From CAVQEG01 sp963711465 (lineage in GTDB: Bacteria > Bacteroidota > Ignavibacteria > OLB7): DNA of 64,000 nucleotides. The translations under genes and the position numbers were made by a program. This document shows positions 6,436-17,400 of this stretch, piece after piece. Under the pieces are notes generated by a model. It made no database searches, was not told the origin of the DNA, and saw only the letters and a list, made by a program, of their open reading frames with translations. The stretch is from contig CAVQEG010000001.1 of assembly GCA_963711465.1 (NCBI GenBank), forward strand, positions 868,001 to 932,000, in the 5' to 3' direction. The stretch's first letter is position 1. Every line of letters begins with the position of its first letter.

Positions 6436-9246
6436 TCAGATGTAGATCTCCAGATCCTCTTCGTTCTCCACCAGCACCTGGCGCGCCTTCGACCCGTCGA
6501 ATGGGCCGACGATACCGGCCATCTCGAGTTCGTCGATGATTCGTGCGGCCCGCGAGTAGCCCACTTTCAACCGGCGCTGCACCAGCGAGACCGATCCCTG
6601 CTGATGCGTCACCACCAGACGTGCCGCCTCCTCGAAGAGTTCGTCGCGTTCGTCGCGCGCACCGCCACTCATCGACTTCTTCTTCTCCACGACCGACGGC
6701 AGCATGTACGGCTGCGAGTACCCGCGCTGACGCCCGACATAGTCGCAGATCTCCTCGACCTCGTCGGTCGAGATGAAGGCATTCTGCAGTCGCAGTGGCT
6801 TCGGCTGACCGCCGGGGAGGTAGAGCATGTCGCCGTTGCCGAGCAACTGTTCGGCACCGTTCATGTCGAGAATCGTGCGTGAGTCGATCTTCGAGGCAAC
6901 CTGGTAGGCGATGCGCGCCGGGAAGTTCGCCTTGATCACACCGGTGATCACATCGACCGACGGACGCTGCGTGGCGACGACAAGGTGGATGCCGATTGCG
7001 CGCGCCAGCTGGGCCAGTCGCGCGATCGGCTCTTCGACCTCGCGGGCCGCTGTGATCATCAGATCGGCGAGCTCGTCGAGGATCAGCACGATGTAGGGCA
7101 GACGCACGTGCGTGAAATCCTTCGCGTCCTTATAGCGCCCCTCGTCGACACGCTCGTTGTAGTCGTGAATGTTGCGCTGCCCGACCTTCGAGAGGATGTC
7201 GTAGCGTCGATCCATCTCGAGCTCCAGCGCCTTGAGCACCGTCACGGCGTTCTGCGCGTTGGTGATGATCTCCTCGTCGACGTCCGGACAGCGCGCCAGG
7301 AAGTGATCCTTCAGCGACCGGTACAGCGACAGCTCGATCTTCTTCGGATCGATGATCACGAACTTCAGATCGGCCGGGTGCATTTTGTAGATCAGGGAGG
7401 TGAGAATCGAATTGATGCCGACCGACTTGCCCGAGCCGGTCGCGCCTGCGATCAGCAGGTGCGGCATCTTCGCCAGATCGTCGCAGAAGACCTCACCGAC
7501 AGTCGTCTTGCCGAGTGCCAGCGGAAGCCGGTGCGAGGCCTCGCGGAAACGCGCCGTGTTGATCACCGAACGAATTCGAACCATCGCCGGCTTGTGGTTT
7601 GGAATCTCCACGCCGACGGTGCCCTTGCCGGGAATCGGAGCGATGATTCGGATGCCCCGCGCCTTGAGCGCCAGTGCGATGTCATCGGCGAGGGACTCGA
7701 TCTGCGCCACCTTGATACCCGCGGCCGGCACGAATTCATACAGCGTCACCACCGGACCCGGCGTCACGGTCAGATTCTCGATCTGAATGTTGAACGTCGC
7801 CAGCTTCTCCTGCAGGATCCGAGCGTTCTCCTTCAATTCGTCGTCGTTGACGTCAGCCACCTCGCTCTGCGGTGTGAGAATGTCCACCGACGGCGGCGTG
7901 TAGCTGATCTGTTCGTCCTGCACGTTGACCAGTTCACCGCCATCGCCGACTTCCTGATCGTCGAGCGATTCGCCCTCCTGCACCTCGAGCGTCAGACGCG
8001 GCGCCGCCGGTTCGGCAACCGCCACCGGTTCCTCGCCGGCCGCGCGACGCAGTTCGACGCTCTCCAGGTCGTGATTGCGAGCGGTCGCCGGCTCGAGCGT
8101 GATCGGCTTCGGCATTTCGGGCTCGGCAGGGGGCATCTGGGATCCGTTGCGATGCGGATTGCGAATCCGGCCCCGCTCGTCCCGCTCCGGTTCCACAGGC
8201 GCTTCCGGTGTCGCTGATCGACTCCCGCGCGCCGGCGCATCCGACAGGTTCGGCATCGGAGGACCGTCCGGGCGTGATTCGCTCCGCCGGATGCTCGGCT
8301 CCGAGAAGGAAGCACCTGACGGCGTTGCAGCCCGTTCGTTTGAATCGCCTCCACGAATCCTCCGAGCCATCCGCGCCGGTTCGTCATCGCCCGATACCGC
8401 TGCCTCCGACGACTTCGACGCCTCGACCGCGTCCGGCTGCCGCTCGGACAGGCGCTGCGACAGCGATTCGTTCGCCGCCTTCGCCCTGGCCCAGACCAGC
8501 AGCGCAAGATCCCGCAGCTTGGCAACGGCATCGAGCACGTTGACATCGAATGCATAGACGCAGGCGATGAACAGTCCGACCGACAGAATCAGAAACGCTC
8601 CGATGGTGCCGAGCAGCCCTGTGAAGACGGCGGCGATGAATGTTCCGATCGCCCCGGAGAACTCGGGCGCGGGGTTGAAGAGCCATTCGACCAGCCGGAC
8701 CGTTCCGAAGAGGGAGGCGACGAGGGTCATGACGAGAATCGTGAAGAGCGTGCCCCGCCACATCTTCTGGTACTCCTTTCCCGAAAAGACTTTGACGCCC
8801 CACATCACCAGCAGCACCGGAACGGCAAGTGTCGCGTAGCCGACGGTCGCGTTGATGAGAAAGTTGGCCACGAATGCACCGAGCAATCCGAGCCAGTTCT
8901 CCGTGGTGTCGGCCTTGGCAGCGATGTGCGGATCGTTGGTGAACAATCCGAACAGGTCGCTCAAGCGGACATCGGCGTTGGCCTGGTCATGCGGCGTGTA
9001 GCTGATCAGGGCCAGGAGCACGAGCACACCGCCGAGCACGAGCAGAACACCGGTCACCTGACGGAACCGTTCGTCGGGATCGACGCCACGCGCCGGCTTG
9101 CGCTCCGGCTCTTTCGTCTTCCGCGTGCGGGCAGGAGTCGTGCGGCGGCGCCGTGGCGTCGGCTGACGGGTCGGTGCCGGATCGTCGTCTGCGCCGTTGG
9201 CTCGCTTGCGAAACAGCGCGATGTCGGAGACGGAGTAGTCAGCCAT
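6436..9246 (-). CDS. ftsK: FtsK/SpoIIIE-family DNA translocase
   Basis: Septal DNA pump that clears chromosome ends during division and activates dimer resolution. An Arg/Lys-rich start is followed by about four membrane segments (about residues 55-240) and a long low-complexity linker rich in Pro, Arg, Ser and Glu (about 270-470). The FtsK core follows, with Walker A GATGSGKSV (about 598) and Walker B-like YIVLILDELADLM. The C-terminal winged-helix gamma domain is visible as SLVQRRLKVGYSRAARIIDELE. Length 936 is within the family range. It is a complete core gene. Confidence 0.97.
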   Translation of the reverse strand: MADYSVSDIALFRKRANGADDDPAPTRQPTPRRRRTTPARTRKTKEPERKPARGVDPDERFRQVTGVLLVLGGVLVLLALISYTPHDQANADVRLSDLFGLFTNDPHIAAKADTTENWLGLLGAFVANFLINATVGYATLAVPVLLVMWGVKVFSGKEYQKMWRGTLFTILVMTLVASLFGTVRLVEWLFNPAPEFSGAIGTFIAAVFTGLLGTIGAFLILSVGLFIACVYAFDVNVLDAVAKLRDLALLVWARAKAANESLSQRLSERQPDAVEASKSSEAAVSGDDEPARMARRIRGGDSNERAATPSGASFSEPSIRRSESRPDGPPMPNLSDAPARGSRSATPEAPVEPERDERGRIRNPHRNGSQMPPAEPEMPKPITLEPATARNHDLESVELRRAAGEEPVAVAEPAAPRLTLEVQEGESLDDQEVGDGGELVNVQDEQISYTPPSVDILTPQSEVADVNDDELKENARILQEKLATFNIQIENLTVTPGPVVTLYEFVPAAGIKVAQIESLADDIALALKARGIRIIAPIPGKGTVGVEIPNHKPAMVRIRSVINTARFREASHRLPLALGKTTVGEVFCDDLAKMPHLLIAGATGSGKSVGINSILTSLIYKMHPADLKFVIIDPKKIELSLYRSLKDHFLARCPDVDEEIITNAQNAVTVLKALELEMDRRYDILSKVGQRNIHDYNERVDEGRYKDAKDFTHVRLPYIVLILDELADLMITAAREVEEPIARLAQLARAIGIHLVVATQRPSVDVITGVIKANFPARIAYQVASKIDSRTILDMNGAEQLLGNGDMLYLPGGQPKPLRLQNAFISTDEVEEICDYVGRQRGYSQPYMLPSVVEKKKSMSGGARDERDELFEEAARLVVTHQQGSVSLVQRRLKVGYSRAARIIDELEMAGIVGPFDGSKARQVLVENEEDLEIYI

Positions 9247-9248
9247 GA

Positions 9249-10175
9249 TCAGCTTCGGTTGGTTGTGTCATTCGGGTCCGAGAGTCGTGCCTCGCCTGTG
9301 CGTTGCGAGCTCGACGACTCTCCGGCAGCGATGGGGGAGGGGAGGATCGCCATGCCGTCGAACAGCGGAGCGGGAGCATTCGGCAGATCCAGTTGGGAAC
9401 AGAACGTGACGTCGTCGGCGCATCCGAGGGCCCGGAGACGGCGACCATGGTCACTCTCGGCAATGAGCGCCGCGAGTCGCTCCGCATTCGTACGAAAGAG
9501 TATCTCGACGGCGCGCGTGGCGTCGTCGAGATCGAATGTCGTTCGACCCCCACGCAGCATCATCGCCTCGATGATCGCTCCGGCAGCGGCAGCGTCCTCG
9601 AGGGCGAATGCGCCGTCGGTTCCGGAGCAGACGAGCACGACGTGCGCGGCGCCGCGCTCGATGAGCGCGCCTGCGATGGCATCTGCATTGACCAGTGCAC
9701 CGCAGTACACGGCCTCGGCGCGAGTGCAGGCGAGGAGCGTCGCGGTACCGTTCGATGTCGTCAGCACCACGATTTTCCCGCCCACGGCACCGGGCGTATA
9801 TTCGAGCGGCGAGTTGCCCAGATCGAATCCGTCGATCCTCAGCCCACGCCGTTCACCGCAGAGTCGCACCCGTTCTCGACCCAGTCGATCCGCAATTGCA
9901 GCCGCCTCTTCGATCGAGGCGGCGGGAACGATACTGTCGGCGCCGGAAGCCAGTGCCACCGAAACCGTCGTCATCGCGCGGAGCGTGTCAAGCACGACGA
10001 CCGTGCGCCCGCCGAGCCGATCGGGATCGAGCTGCGTCGCAACGAGTACGGTCTCGCACCGGATTGCTTTCTGGGAATGCGTTTGGAATGTGTTCGGATT
10101 ACCGATGGTCGGACCTCGGCACGGATGTGGGCATTCGCATCCGCATGAATATCGGCGTGCATGCGCCGAATTCAA
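9249..10175 (-). CDS. comB: ComB-family 2-phosphosulfolactate phosphatase homologue
   Basis: The conserved core matches ComB, the Mg-dependent phosphatase described in coenzyme M synthesis and widespread in bacteria that do not make coenzyme M. Signatures are [13 protein letters not shown] (family: VxxDVLRAxTT), [20 protein letters not shown] and TTSNGTATL. The start is uncertain. The longest frame opens with TTG at 10175 and gives about 40 non-conserved residues rich in Cys, His and Arg. No in-frame ATG or GTG lies between that codon and the conserved DTLRA segment, so either TTG is used, a rare start lies near 10070, or the first bases hold an error. It ends 3 bases before ftsK. The natural substrate in this organism is unknown. 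Confidence 0.82.
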   Translation of the reverse strand: MNSAHARRYSCGCECPHPCRGPTIGNPNTFQTHSQKAIRCETVLVATQLDPDRLGGRTVVVLDTLRAMTTVSVALASGADSIVPAASIEEAAAIADRLGRERVRLCGERRGLRIDGFDLGNSPLEYTPGAVGGKIVVLTTSNGTATLLACTRAEAVYCGALVNADAIAGALIERGAAHVVLVCSGTDGAFALEDAAAAGAIIEAMMLRGGRTTFDLDDATRAVEILFRTNAERLAALIAESDHGRRLRALGCADDVTFCSQLDLPNAPAPLFDGMAILPSPIAAGESSSSQRTGEARLSDPNDTTNRS

Positions 10176-10295
10176 ACTAGAAAGGAGTTGAGGTGCGCGA
10201 AGATACTACTTCAAGCGACACTTGAAAGAAAATGTCCCGAACGAGACCAAAATCACGGTTCGGGCCATCCCGTTCACGTTCGAGCGAGTGTTGAG

Positions 10296-11402
10296 ATGAA
10301 AGAAAAATCTGCATCGATGGCCACTGCCGCCGACGTCGCGTCGGCCGCGGGATCGACGATCGATCTGCGGAGCGACACCGTCACGAGACCAACGGCGGAA
10401 ATGCGTGCGGTAATGGTCGATGCGCCGGTCGGCGACGACGTCTACGGAGAGGATCCGACGGTGAATCGGCTACAGGAGGAGGTGGCTGATCTGCTCGGAA
10501 AGGAGCGGGCACTGTTCGTTCCGACCGGCGTGATGAGCAACCAGCTCTGTCTCAAGGCACTCACCGAACCGGGCGACGAGGTGATCCTCGGACACTCCAG
10601 TCACATCTTCAACTACGAAACCGGCGCGCCGGCACTGCTCTCCGGCATCCAGCTCCACACCGTCGCCGACGACGGTGGCGTCATCGGCCCCGCGGACATC
10701 TCCGAGGCGATTCGCGAGGACGCGTACTACCTGCCGCCCACGCGAGTGATTGCCCTCGAGCAGACGCACAACCGGGAGGGTGGTGCAGTGGTTCCGATGG
10801 AGACGATCGAAGCCGTCGCGGCCGTTGCGCGCCGCAACGGCATCGCCATGCACCTGGATGGCGCCCGGCTCTGGAACGCGACCGTCGCCACCGGCATCGC
10901 TCCCTCGGCGTACGCCCGCCAGTTCGACACGGTGTCGGTCTGCCTCTCGAAAGCACTCGGTGCGCCCGTCGGATCCGTTCTCGCCGGGCCCGCGGAGGTC
11001 GTCACCAGAGCACATCGATTCAGAAAGATCTGGGGCGGTGGGTGGCGCCAGGCCGGAATGCTCGCAGCGGCGGGACTCTTTGCTCTGGAACACAACATCG
11101 ATCGACTGGCCGACGACCACCGCAAGGCGCGGCTCTTCGCCGATCGTATTACCGCAAGCGATCGGATCATTCTCGCGGCAAAGCCGCAGACGAACATCGT
11201 CATCTTCCGCCTGCGCGACGCCGATGTGAAGCGGTTCGTCGCGCGACTTGCCGACGAGGGAATTCTTCTCTCCGCAGCGTTCAAGGGAGCGATTCGCGCT
11301 GTATTTCACATGGACGTCTCCGAGGAGAACGTCCGAACGGCGGCCGACCGCATCGCGGAGCACGCCGAGCAACTGCCACCGCGTACGGACACCACTGCAT
11401 GA
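10296..11402 (+). CDS. ltaE: Low-specificity L-threonine aldolase
   Basis: PLP enzyme that splits L-threonine or L-allo-threonine into glycine and acetaldehyde. The family opening [16 protein letters not shown], the segment [11 protein letters not shown] and the PLP lysine in [13 protein letters not shown] (about residue 219) are all present. The frame is open from 10161, but the conserved protein starts at IDLRSDT, so ATG 10296 (or ATG 10317) is preferred. Length 368 fits the family (about 340-350) with a short leader. It is divergent from comB and its stop overlaps the next start (ATGA at 11399-11402), indicating coupling to the DHH gene. Confidence 0.95.
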   Translation: MKEKSASMATAADVASAAGSTIDLRSDTVTRPTAEMRAVMVDAPVGDDVYGEDPTVNRLQEEVADLLGKERALFVPTGVMSNQLCLKALTEPGDEVILGHSSHIFNYETGAPALLSGIQLHTVADDGGVIGPADISEAIREDAYYLPPTRVIALEQTHNREGGAVVPMETIEAVAAVARRNGIAMHLDGARLWNATVATGIAPSAYARQFDTVSVCLSKALGAPVGSVLAGPAEVVTRAHRFRKIWGGGWRQAGMLAAAGLFALEHNIDRLADDHRKARLFADRITASDRIILAAKPQTNIVIFRLRDADVKRFVARLADEGILLSAAFKGAIRAVFHMDVSEENVRTAADRIAEHAEQLPPRTDTTA

Positions 11403-12418
11403 ATTCGATACTCTGCCTCTACCACGCACCCTGCAACGACGGGTCGGCCGCAGCCGCTGCCCTTGCATGGCGCCTGCATCGAGCGAATTGGCGCGACGGC
11501 GAATTCGAAGTCCTCTTCTGCCCGATGTCCTACCTCACCGAGTGGGACGAAGAGCTGTCAGCCGAGTACCTCGACGCATACGTCTCGCCCCGGTGGGAGG
11601 TATCCGACATCTTCATCGTCGACTTCTCCATTTCCGTTCAGAAGCACGCGGGGCTGATTCGCCACCTCGAGTCGAACGGACGCATCGGCACCGACGCGCC
11701 GCGCACGGTCTGCATCGACCACCATCGCACGGCGCTCGAAAAGCTCGACGAACTGGAGTCGTATTGCGACGAGACGTTCATTCACATCGGTCCCGGGCTC
11801 AGCGGCGCCACACTGGTGTGGAAGTACTTCAACGAACGCTCCGACGACGCGCTGCCGGTACCGTTGCTACTGCGCTACGTAGCCGATCAGGATATCTGGG
11901 AGTGGAAGTTGGAGGATTCGCGGGCGGTCAACGCCGCGCTCAATACGCTCGACGGCATGGCCGACGCCATGGTGGCCGAGCTGCGCGAATCGCTGAGCAA
12001 CCCCGAGGCGTGGTTGGAACGTCGGCGTGGACAGGGCGAGGCGATCATCTCAATGGTCGATGCCCAGGTGGTCAAGAGTGCGCGCCAGGCGCTGCACCTG
12101 CATGTTCGCGAACTCGACCTGTTCGTGGTCAACTCGACATCGTACAACTCGGAGCTTGGCAACCACATCTGCCTGAGTGCCGAGCGCACGCCCGACGTCC
12201 TCGCCCTGATCTACACCGTGCAGAACGACTGGTCGATCCGATGTTCGGTCCGCTCGATCGACGGAGCGGGGATCAACGCCCGCATGTTTGCCGAGCGATT
12301 CGGTGGCGGAGGGCATGACAACGCTGCGGGGTGTCGATTCAGAAGCGTGGAGGAATTTCGTGCGGTGATCGAGCGAATCCACACCGACGGATGGACCGAC
12401 GGAGTCAGCGAACAGTGA
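11399..12418 (+). CDS. DHH/DHHA1-family phosphoesterase
   Basis: A 339-residue soluble phosphodiesterase-like protein. The N-terminal DHH domain has the opening [14 protein letters not shown] (in place of the usual HxxDxDGxxS), an early Asp in IVDFS and the name-giving metal motif CIDHHRT at about residue 104. The C-terminal DHHA1 domain ends with [14 protein letters not shown] at about 300. Relatives cut linear or cyclic oligonucleotides or nanoRNA; the substrate cannot be chosen from sequence. Start ATG 11399 overlaps the ltaE stop. Its 3' end overlaps the convergent OmpA-like gene by 14 bases (12405-12418). Confidence 0.88.
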   Translation: MNSILCLYHAPCNDGSAAAAALAWRLHRANWRDGEFEVLFCPMSYLTEWDEELSAEYLDAYVSPRWEVSDIFIVDFSISVQKHAGLIRHLESNGRIGTDAPRTVCIDHHRTALEKLDELESYCDETFIHIGPGLSGATLVWKYFNERSDDALPVPLLLRYVADQDIWEWKLEDSRAVNAALNTLDGMADAMVAELRESLSNPEAWLERRRGQGEAIISMVDAQVVKSARQALHLHVRELDLFVVNSTSYNSELGNHICLSAERTPDVLALIYTVQNDWSIRCSVRSIDGAGINARMFAERFGGGGHDNAAGCRFRSVEEFRAVIERIHTDGWTDGVSEQ

Positions 12419-14405
12419 CGGTGACGCAGCGGGAGTAGAATCGTCCTTCGGGCATCGATTCGTCGTAGAGGTCGCCATCCTCACCCCGACCATGCACTGC
12501 CGTGACAGTCGCATCGAGGTGTTCAGCGACCGTCGCCGCACGACGCTGCGACAGCGTTCGATTGAATTCCGGCTCACCAATCCGATCGGTGAATCCCTCG
12601 ACGACCACCTGATGCCGCCCGATACTTCTGTCGTTGATCAGATCGATGATCTTCTGGTGTTCCGGTCGAAGCTTATCACTGCCGAAGTCGAAGAGAATCA
12701 GCGAGTAGTGCCCGGTTCCATAGACGACGTTGTCCGCGTCGAGGACGTGGCGCAGCGGGACCGAATATTCCGCCTCGACGGTCTGACCGGCGCTGTCGCG
12801 GACATCAAGCCGGGCGTCGATCAGTAGACTGTCCCGTCGCCACAGTGCAAGCGTCGCCGGCGGCTGCCAGTTGATCATAGGGGGTGAACCGCTCGTATCC
12901 CCGAAGCGATCGATGAGCGAATCGGCAAGACCGACGTCGAGCGTCCAGTTTGCCACGCCCGCCTGACTGTGGACGACCGGGAAGACCGACAGTTCGGGGA
13001 TCACGGTTGAGTAGGTGGTGTCTGCCAGCAGCACGGGCGCGATGATGTCGTAGCTGTCGGAGGTGATTTCCGCGCGTCGATTCTCGTCGCGTCCGGCCTG
13101 CGACTCGTCGTTCGACGGCGTCTCGGGCATCCGGCGCACGGCCGTGGAGATGCGGCTGCCATCGATGCTCCAGGTGTCGACGAGGTACTGCTTCACCGCC
13201 GCAGCCCGGTCGGCAGCCAGCGACAGCGTCCGCGCGCCGGGAGGCACGTCGGGCTGCGTGCCCGTTACGGTGATCCTCGCAAGCGTGTCGCGCCGCATGC
13301 GCGAGCCGATGATGTCCAGCAGGTTGTAATAGGTGCCGAGCACCGACTCGTCGTCCATGTGCGACTCGTCGAACGCGGAGGCCTGTGCCGGCGTTCGACG
13401 ATGATATCGATCGGGGATCTCCGCACTTGCGTTGTCGAAGAATACATAGGAGAGGAGCGGATTGAGCCGCGTGGACACGGTGCGCTGCAGATGGAAGTCG
13501 AGCGTATCGCTCATCGCGCCGATGCTTCGTCCGTCGAGTGTGTTGGCGCCGACAACAAGGTGGGCCTTGAGTTCAGGAGGCGGAGCTGCGGCAATCGCCG
13601 GCGGAGGCGGGCTCTGGTAGCTGCGCATCACCACTCCGATACCGAAGCGAAGAGACGATGTTCGAATCGCTCCGGGCGAGAGTTCGTCGTCCAGGGGAAG
13701 TTCGTAGGAGATCTCAGGTACCAGATCGAAGTCGCCACCCATCGGGAGCAGATAGCGGAAGGCACCTGCTATTCCAAGGGATAGTCCACTTGCCGACAGA
13801 TCACCGGAACCGATGGGTCGGGACTGCCCGCCGTCGACGAATTCCGCCGCGACGGGAGCCCGGATTTCCTCCCTGGCGTCGTACCCCGCCGATACGGCGT
13901 AGGAGAGGTACGGCCCGACTGCGGCCTCCAGCGAAAGTCCGAAGAGTCGCGAGGCGACGAGCGCCCGCAGACTGAGTGCGTGGTTGGAGATGTCGGCGAT
14001 GTTCTCCGTAGTGGCGTCGGTCGTTGCCCCGCTCGGGAGCCGGATGTGCGCCGGGTCAACGCACGGGAACGTCATCGTACCGGAGCGATCGTGGTACTCC
14101 GCCTCGAGGTTCAACCGAATCTCCGTTGCAACCGGAAGTTCGAACCGGCCACCGACGACGATTCCATGTCCGACTCCGGTTTCGAACACACCGCATTTCG
14201 GCTCGTCGAAGGGCGCGAAGGAGCCGTCGAGCATGTTGAGCGCCCATGCGCCGTACACGCCGACGCCAAATCGCTCCTGCCGCATCGACGGACCGGCCTC
14301 GACGGTGTCGGATTGCGCCGACATCGGATTGCCCGGGAGGATCGAGAGCGCGAATAGGAAGGCGACGACCGCACAACGGCGGCCGACGGCTGATTGGTCG
14401 GTCAT
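12405..14405 (-). CDS. OmpA-family outer-membrane protein with two OmpA-like domains (pair A)
   Basis: A 666-residue exported protein. It has an N-terminal signal peptide (about 1-30, ending near PMSAQSD), a predicted outer-membrane beta-barrel-like region (about 40-270) and a Pro/Ala hinge (PPPPAIAAAPPPE). It then has two OmpA-like modules: a diverged one with YVFFDNASAEIPDRY and RITVTGTQ, and a C-terminal one with LILFDFGSDKLRPEHQ and VVVEGFTDRIG. The second would bind peptidoglycan. It lies 46 bases downstream of the giant surface protein on the same strand. The protein at 34734 has the same unusual order (barrel, hinge, two OmpA modules, ending PEGRFxSR), so the two are paralogues. Confidence 0.88.
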   Translation of the reverse strand: MTDQSAVGRRCAVVAFLFALSILPGNPMSAQSDTVEAGPSMRQERFGVGVYGAWALNMLDGSFAPFDEPKCGVFETGVGHGIVVGGRFELPVATEIRLNLEAEYHDRSGTMTFPCVDPAHIRLPSGATTDATTENIADISNHALSLRALVASRLFGLSLEAAVGPYLSYAVSAGYDAREEIRAPVAAEFVDGGQSRPIGSGDLSASGLSLGIAGAFRYLLPMGGDFDLVPEISYELPLDDELSPGAIRTSSLRFGIGVVMRSYQSPPPPAIAAAPPPELKAHLVVGANTLDGRSIGAMSDTLDFHLQRTVSTRLNPLLSYVFFDNASAEIPDRYHRRTPAQASAFDESHMDDESVLGTYYNLLDIIGSRMRRDTLARITVTGTQPDVPPGARTLSLAADRAAAVKQYLVDTWSIDGSRISTAVRRMPETPSNDESQAGRDENRRAEITSDSYDIIAPVLLADTTYSTVIPELSVFPVVHSQAGVANWTLDVGLADSLIDRFGDTSGSPPMINWQPPATLALWRRDSLLIDARLDVRDSAGQTVEAEYSVPLRHVLDADNVVYGTGHYSLILFDFGSDKLRPEHQKIIDLINDRSIGRHQVVVEGFTDRIGEPEFNRTLSQRRAATVAEHLDATVTAVHGRGEDGDLYDESMPEGRFYSRCVTVTVR

Positions 14406-14451
14406 TGCAAGGGGTAGCCGGAATGAGCGTTGGGGAGATCGATCGACGGAT

Positions 14452-17400
14452 CTACTTCGTGATCACCATGCGCCGCGTCAGCTCGTGGAGTCCTGCCCGT
14501 AGCCGGTAGGTATACACACCCGAGGGAAGCTGACTGCGATCGATCACCGTGCGAGCACGGCCTGCCGGCATGTAGCCGTTAACCGGACGCAGCACCTCGC
14601 GACCGGTCTGGTCGAACACCTGCAGCAGCGCAGGACCGTGGAAGGGAAGTTCGAATTCGATCGTCGTCGCTCCCGCCGACGGATTCGGCCGATTCTGCTC
14701 AAGCCGGAACGCGCCTGTCACCTGAAGCAGGCGGCCGTAGGCATCACAGTAATTCTCCAGGGTGAACGTACCGGCGCCGGCGGTCACCTCGTAGTTGTCC
14801 GCCAGACCCTGTACGCTGGGTGTGATCGGCGTCGCGATGTCAGGTCCGCGCAGCACCTCGTACTCCACCACGACGAGCGAATCGATCGGCCCGTCGAGCA
14901 CGACGCCATCGCGTGGCGTGACGCGAACGACGAAGACACCGTCGGGATCGAACCGTACCGCTTCGACCGAGAACGAATCCGCCATGGTGGCTGCCACGCG
15001 AACGCCGACGGGATCGAGCAGCGTGGCAGCGGCACCGACGTGAAGTTCGAATTCACTCACGGGCGTGGCGCGACCGGTGTTCAGTCCGATCGGCACGTCG
15101 ACCGTCGAGCCCCAGCGACCCGTGAGCGAGGGCGCCGTTGCGGTCAATTCGTACGTCGGGATCAGTTCTTCGACGGCAGTGCCGGTCACCGCTGCGTCGA
15201 ACGACTGCGTACAGCCGCCATCGAGGACCACCGTCAGCTTCGACGACACATCGGCAACGCCGCCGGGAGCGAATTCGATCATCACATGAATGGTGTCGCC
15301 TGCGGCAATCGTCCGGCCGACCGCCGTCCCCACGAGCCGCATGGACCCACTTGGATCGCTCAGTACGACATCGCGCACCGTGCGGTCGATGGGTCCGGGA
15401 TTGGTGACCACCGCTTCGACGGTATCGCGAGTTCCGATCTGAACACGACCGAAATCCGCATCGCCGACGGTTGCGGTCAGTGCGATGACCGTTCCATCGA
15501 CGGGAATCTGGCGTACGACGCCGCATGGCATGCGGGTGATCGACAGGGTGGAGCTGATCGTCGCTGATCCTGTTGATGCTACGCGGACGGTTGCTTCAGC
15601 ATCGCCGCCGGGCGCGATCGTGATCGGCATCGGTGTGAGCACGGTTGCGTCGGAACTCGTGCTCGCTATCGTCACGGTGTCGTTGAGAGTGCCGGCGTTG
15701 TGCAGCCGAACGACGCGATCGACTCCGTCAGCGCATTCGAAGACGTCGGCGTGAATTCGCTCAAGCGGATCGCCGGCCGAGTCGAGCACGTCGAGTGCGG
15801 CGACGTCGAAGTGCACGTGCAGCGGAATTCGCATCGTCGGCTCGCCCGAATCGTCGACCTGAACCTCGAGCGTGTCGAGGGCATCGCCTCCGGCAACGGG
15901 TGCTGCCGCGACGTACACCTCTGTTGGCACGTCCGGCTGCAGCGTGGTTGGCGGGGTTCCAAGGATGGCGAACTCAGGCGCGTTGTGGGCGAATCCGATC
16001 GAGCGGACGGCGACCGGTGCGTCGCCCAGCCACCGCAGAACGACCGTGTCGACAATCGGACTGTTGGAGCAGGCGATCCAGCTTCCGAAGCGGACTTCGC
16101 TCTGCGCGGAGAAGAGGCGTCCCTCGGTAGCCGTCGCGGTGATGGTGCGCTCGAGCTCCGAACCGCAGATACCATCGTTGTCGATCACCATGCGCGCTGC
16201 AAGGTGCCCGGCCGTCGTCGGCGTCAGCGTGATGGTAACCTCTCGTTCTTCACCGGGCGCGAGCGTCGCAGGAAGCCCCGCCACCGCCACGACGACCGCA
16301 GCGTCGGGAGGATCGATCCGGACGTCCCGGACGGTAACCTCCGCCGAACCGTCATTTCGAATCGTCACCGTCCTTGTGGTCGTACGGCCCACCGGAATGT
16401 TTCCGAGATCGAGAGCACCGGCGACGGCGAGATCCGTGGCGACAGCGGTTCCGCGAACGATGACGGTCTCCGCGCCGTCACACGGACCGTATCCGATCTC
16501 GTATCGCGCCTCGAATGGCCCAACCGACTTCGGCACGACATCGAAGACGACTGAATCAACGGCGTCGACGTCGAGGGCGCGCCCGGACGGATCGCGCGCG
16601 ATCGCAACTGCGCCCGATGGTGACGTGACGGTCAGTCGCGTGATCGTGTCGACGACTGAGCCGGCGTTCTGCAACCCGAAGACGACGCGGCGGTAGTCGT
16701 TGACGCAGACGGTGCCAAGCTCCACCGTTCGCGCCGTGTCGACGTCGAGCGCCACCACCTCGCGACTTCCCTCGAGCTGGACGACGAGCTGCTCGAACCC
16801 GGTCCGAGCATCATTGGTCGGGACGACCAACACAGCTGATCGACGACCGACGCCGATGCCGGGAGTGAAATTCACCACGACCCGCAGCGAGTCTCCCACC
16901 GCGACGGTATCGGGCCACGTCGCGGGCTCGACGACGGCGAACTGCCCCGCGGCAACGCCACCGATGGTCGGTTCTCGAAGCACGAGCGGAACGTTGCCAC
17001 GACTGGCGATGAAGAACGTATCGAGCGTTCCCGTGCCGCAGACGCTCGTCGGCGCGGTGCGCAGCGAATCCGCCTCTGCCATGGCGTCGACGCCGTAGGC
17101 ACGGACGGTCACGAACGTATCGAGCCCGCACGGCGCGGTTCGAACGCGGAAGCGACGTTCGAACCATCCGGTATCCGAGGCGCGCACGCGGAAGCAGATG
17201 GCGACAGGCGGCGCGGAGTTCGGAGGACTCGATGGAAAGGCCGGCGTACCGCTGACACTGGGGGACTGCTCGATCGCCGGATCGCCTTCAAGCGGTGCGA
17301 CCTCGGCGACCTGCTGTGTGGCGTTTCCGACGTTGTAGTACAGAATGCAGATCGACGTATCGCGGCCGACGTAGGCGCGTCCCAGTGTCAGCAGCGTATC

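Noticed and set aside
10193..10225. Ten-codon GTG ORF after AAAGGAG, as a leader peptide for ltaE
   Set aside because: Too short to support; no attenuator-like hairpin pair or regulatory codon run was seen. Noted only in the comB start finding.
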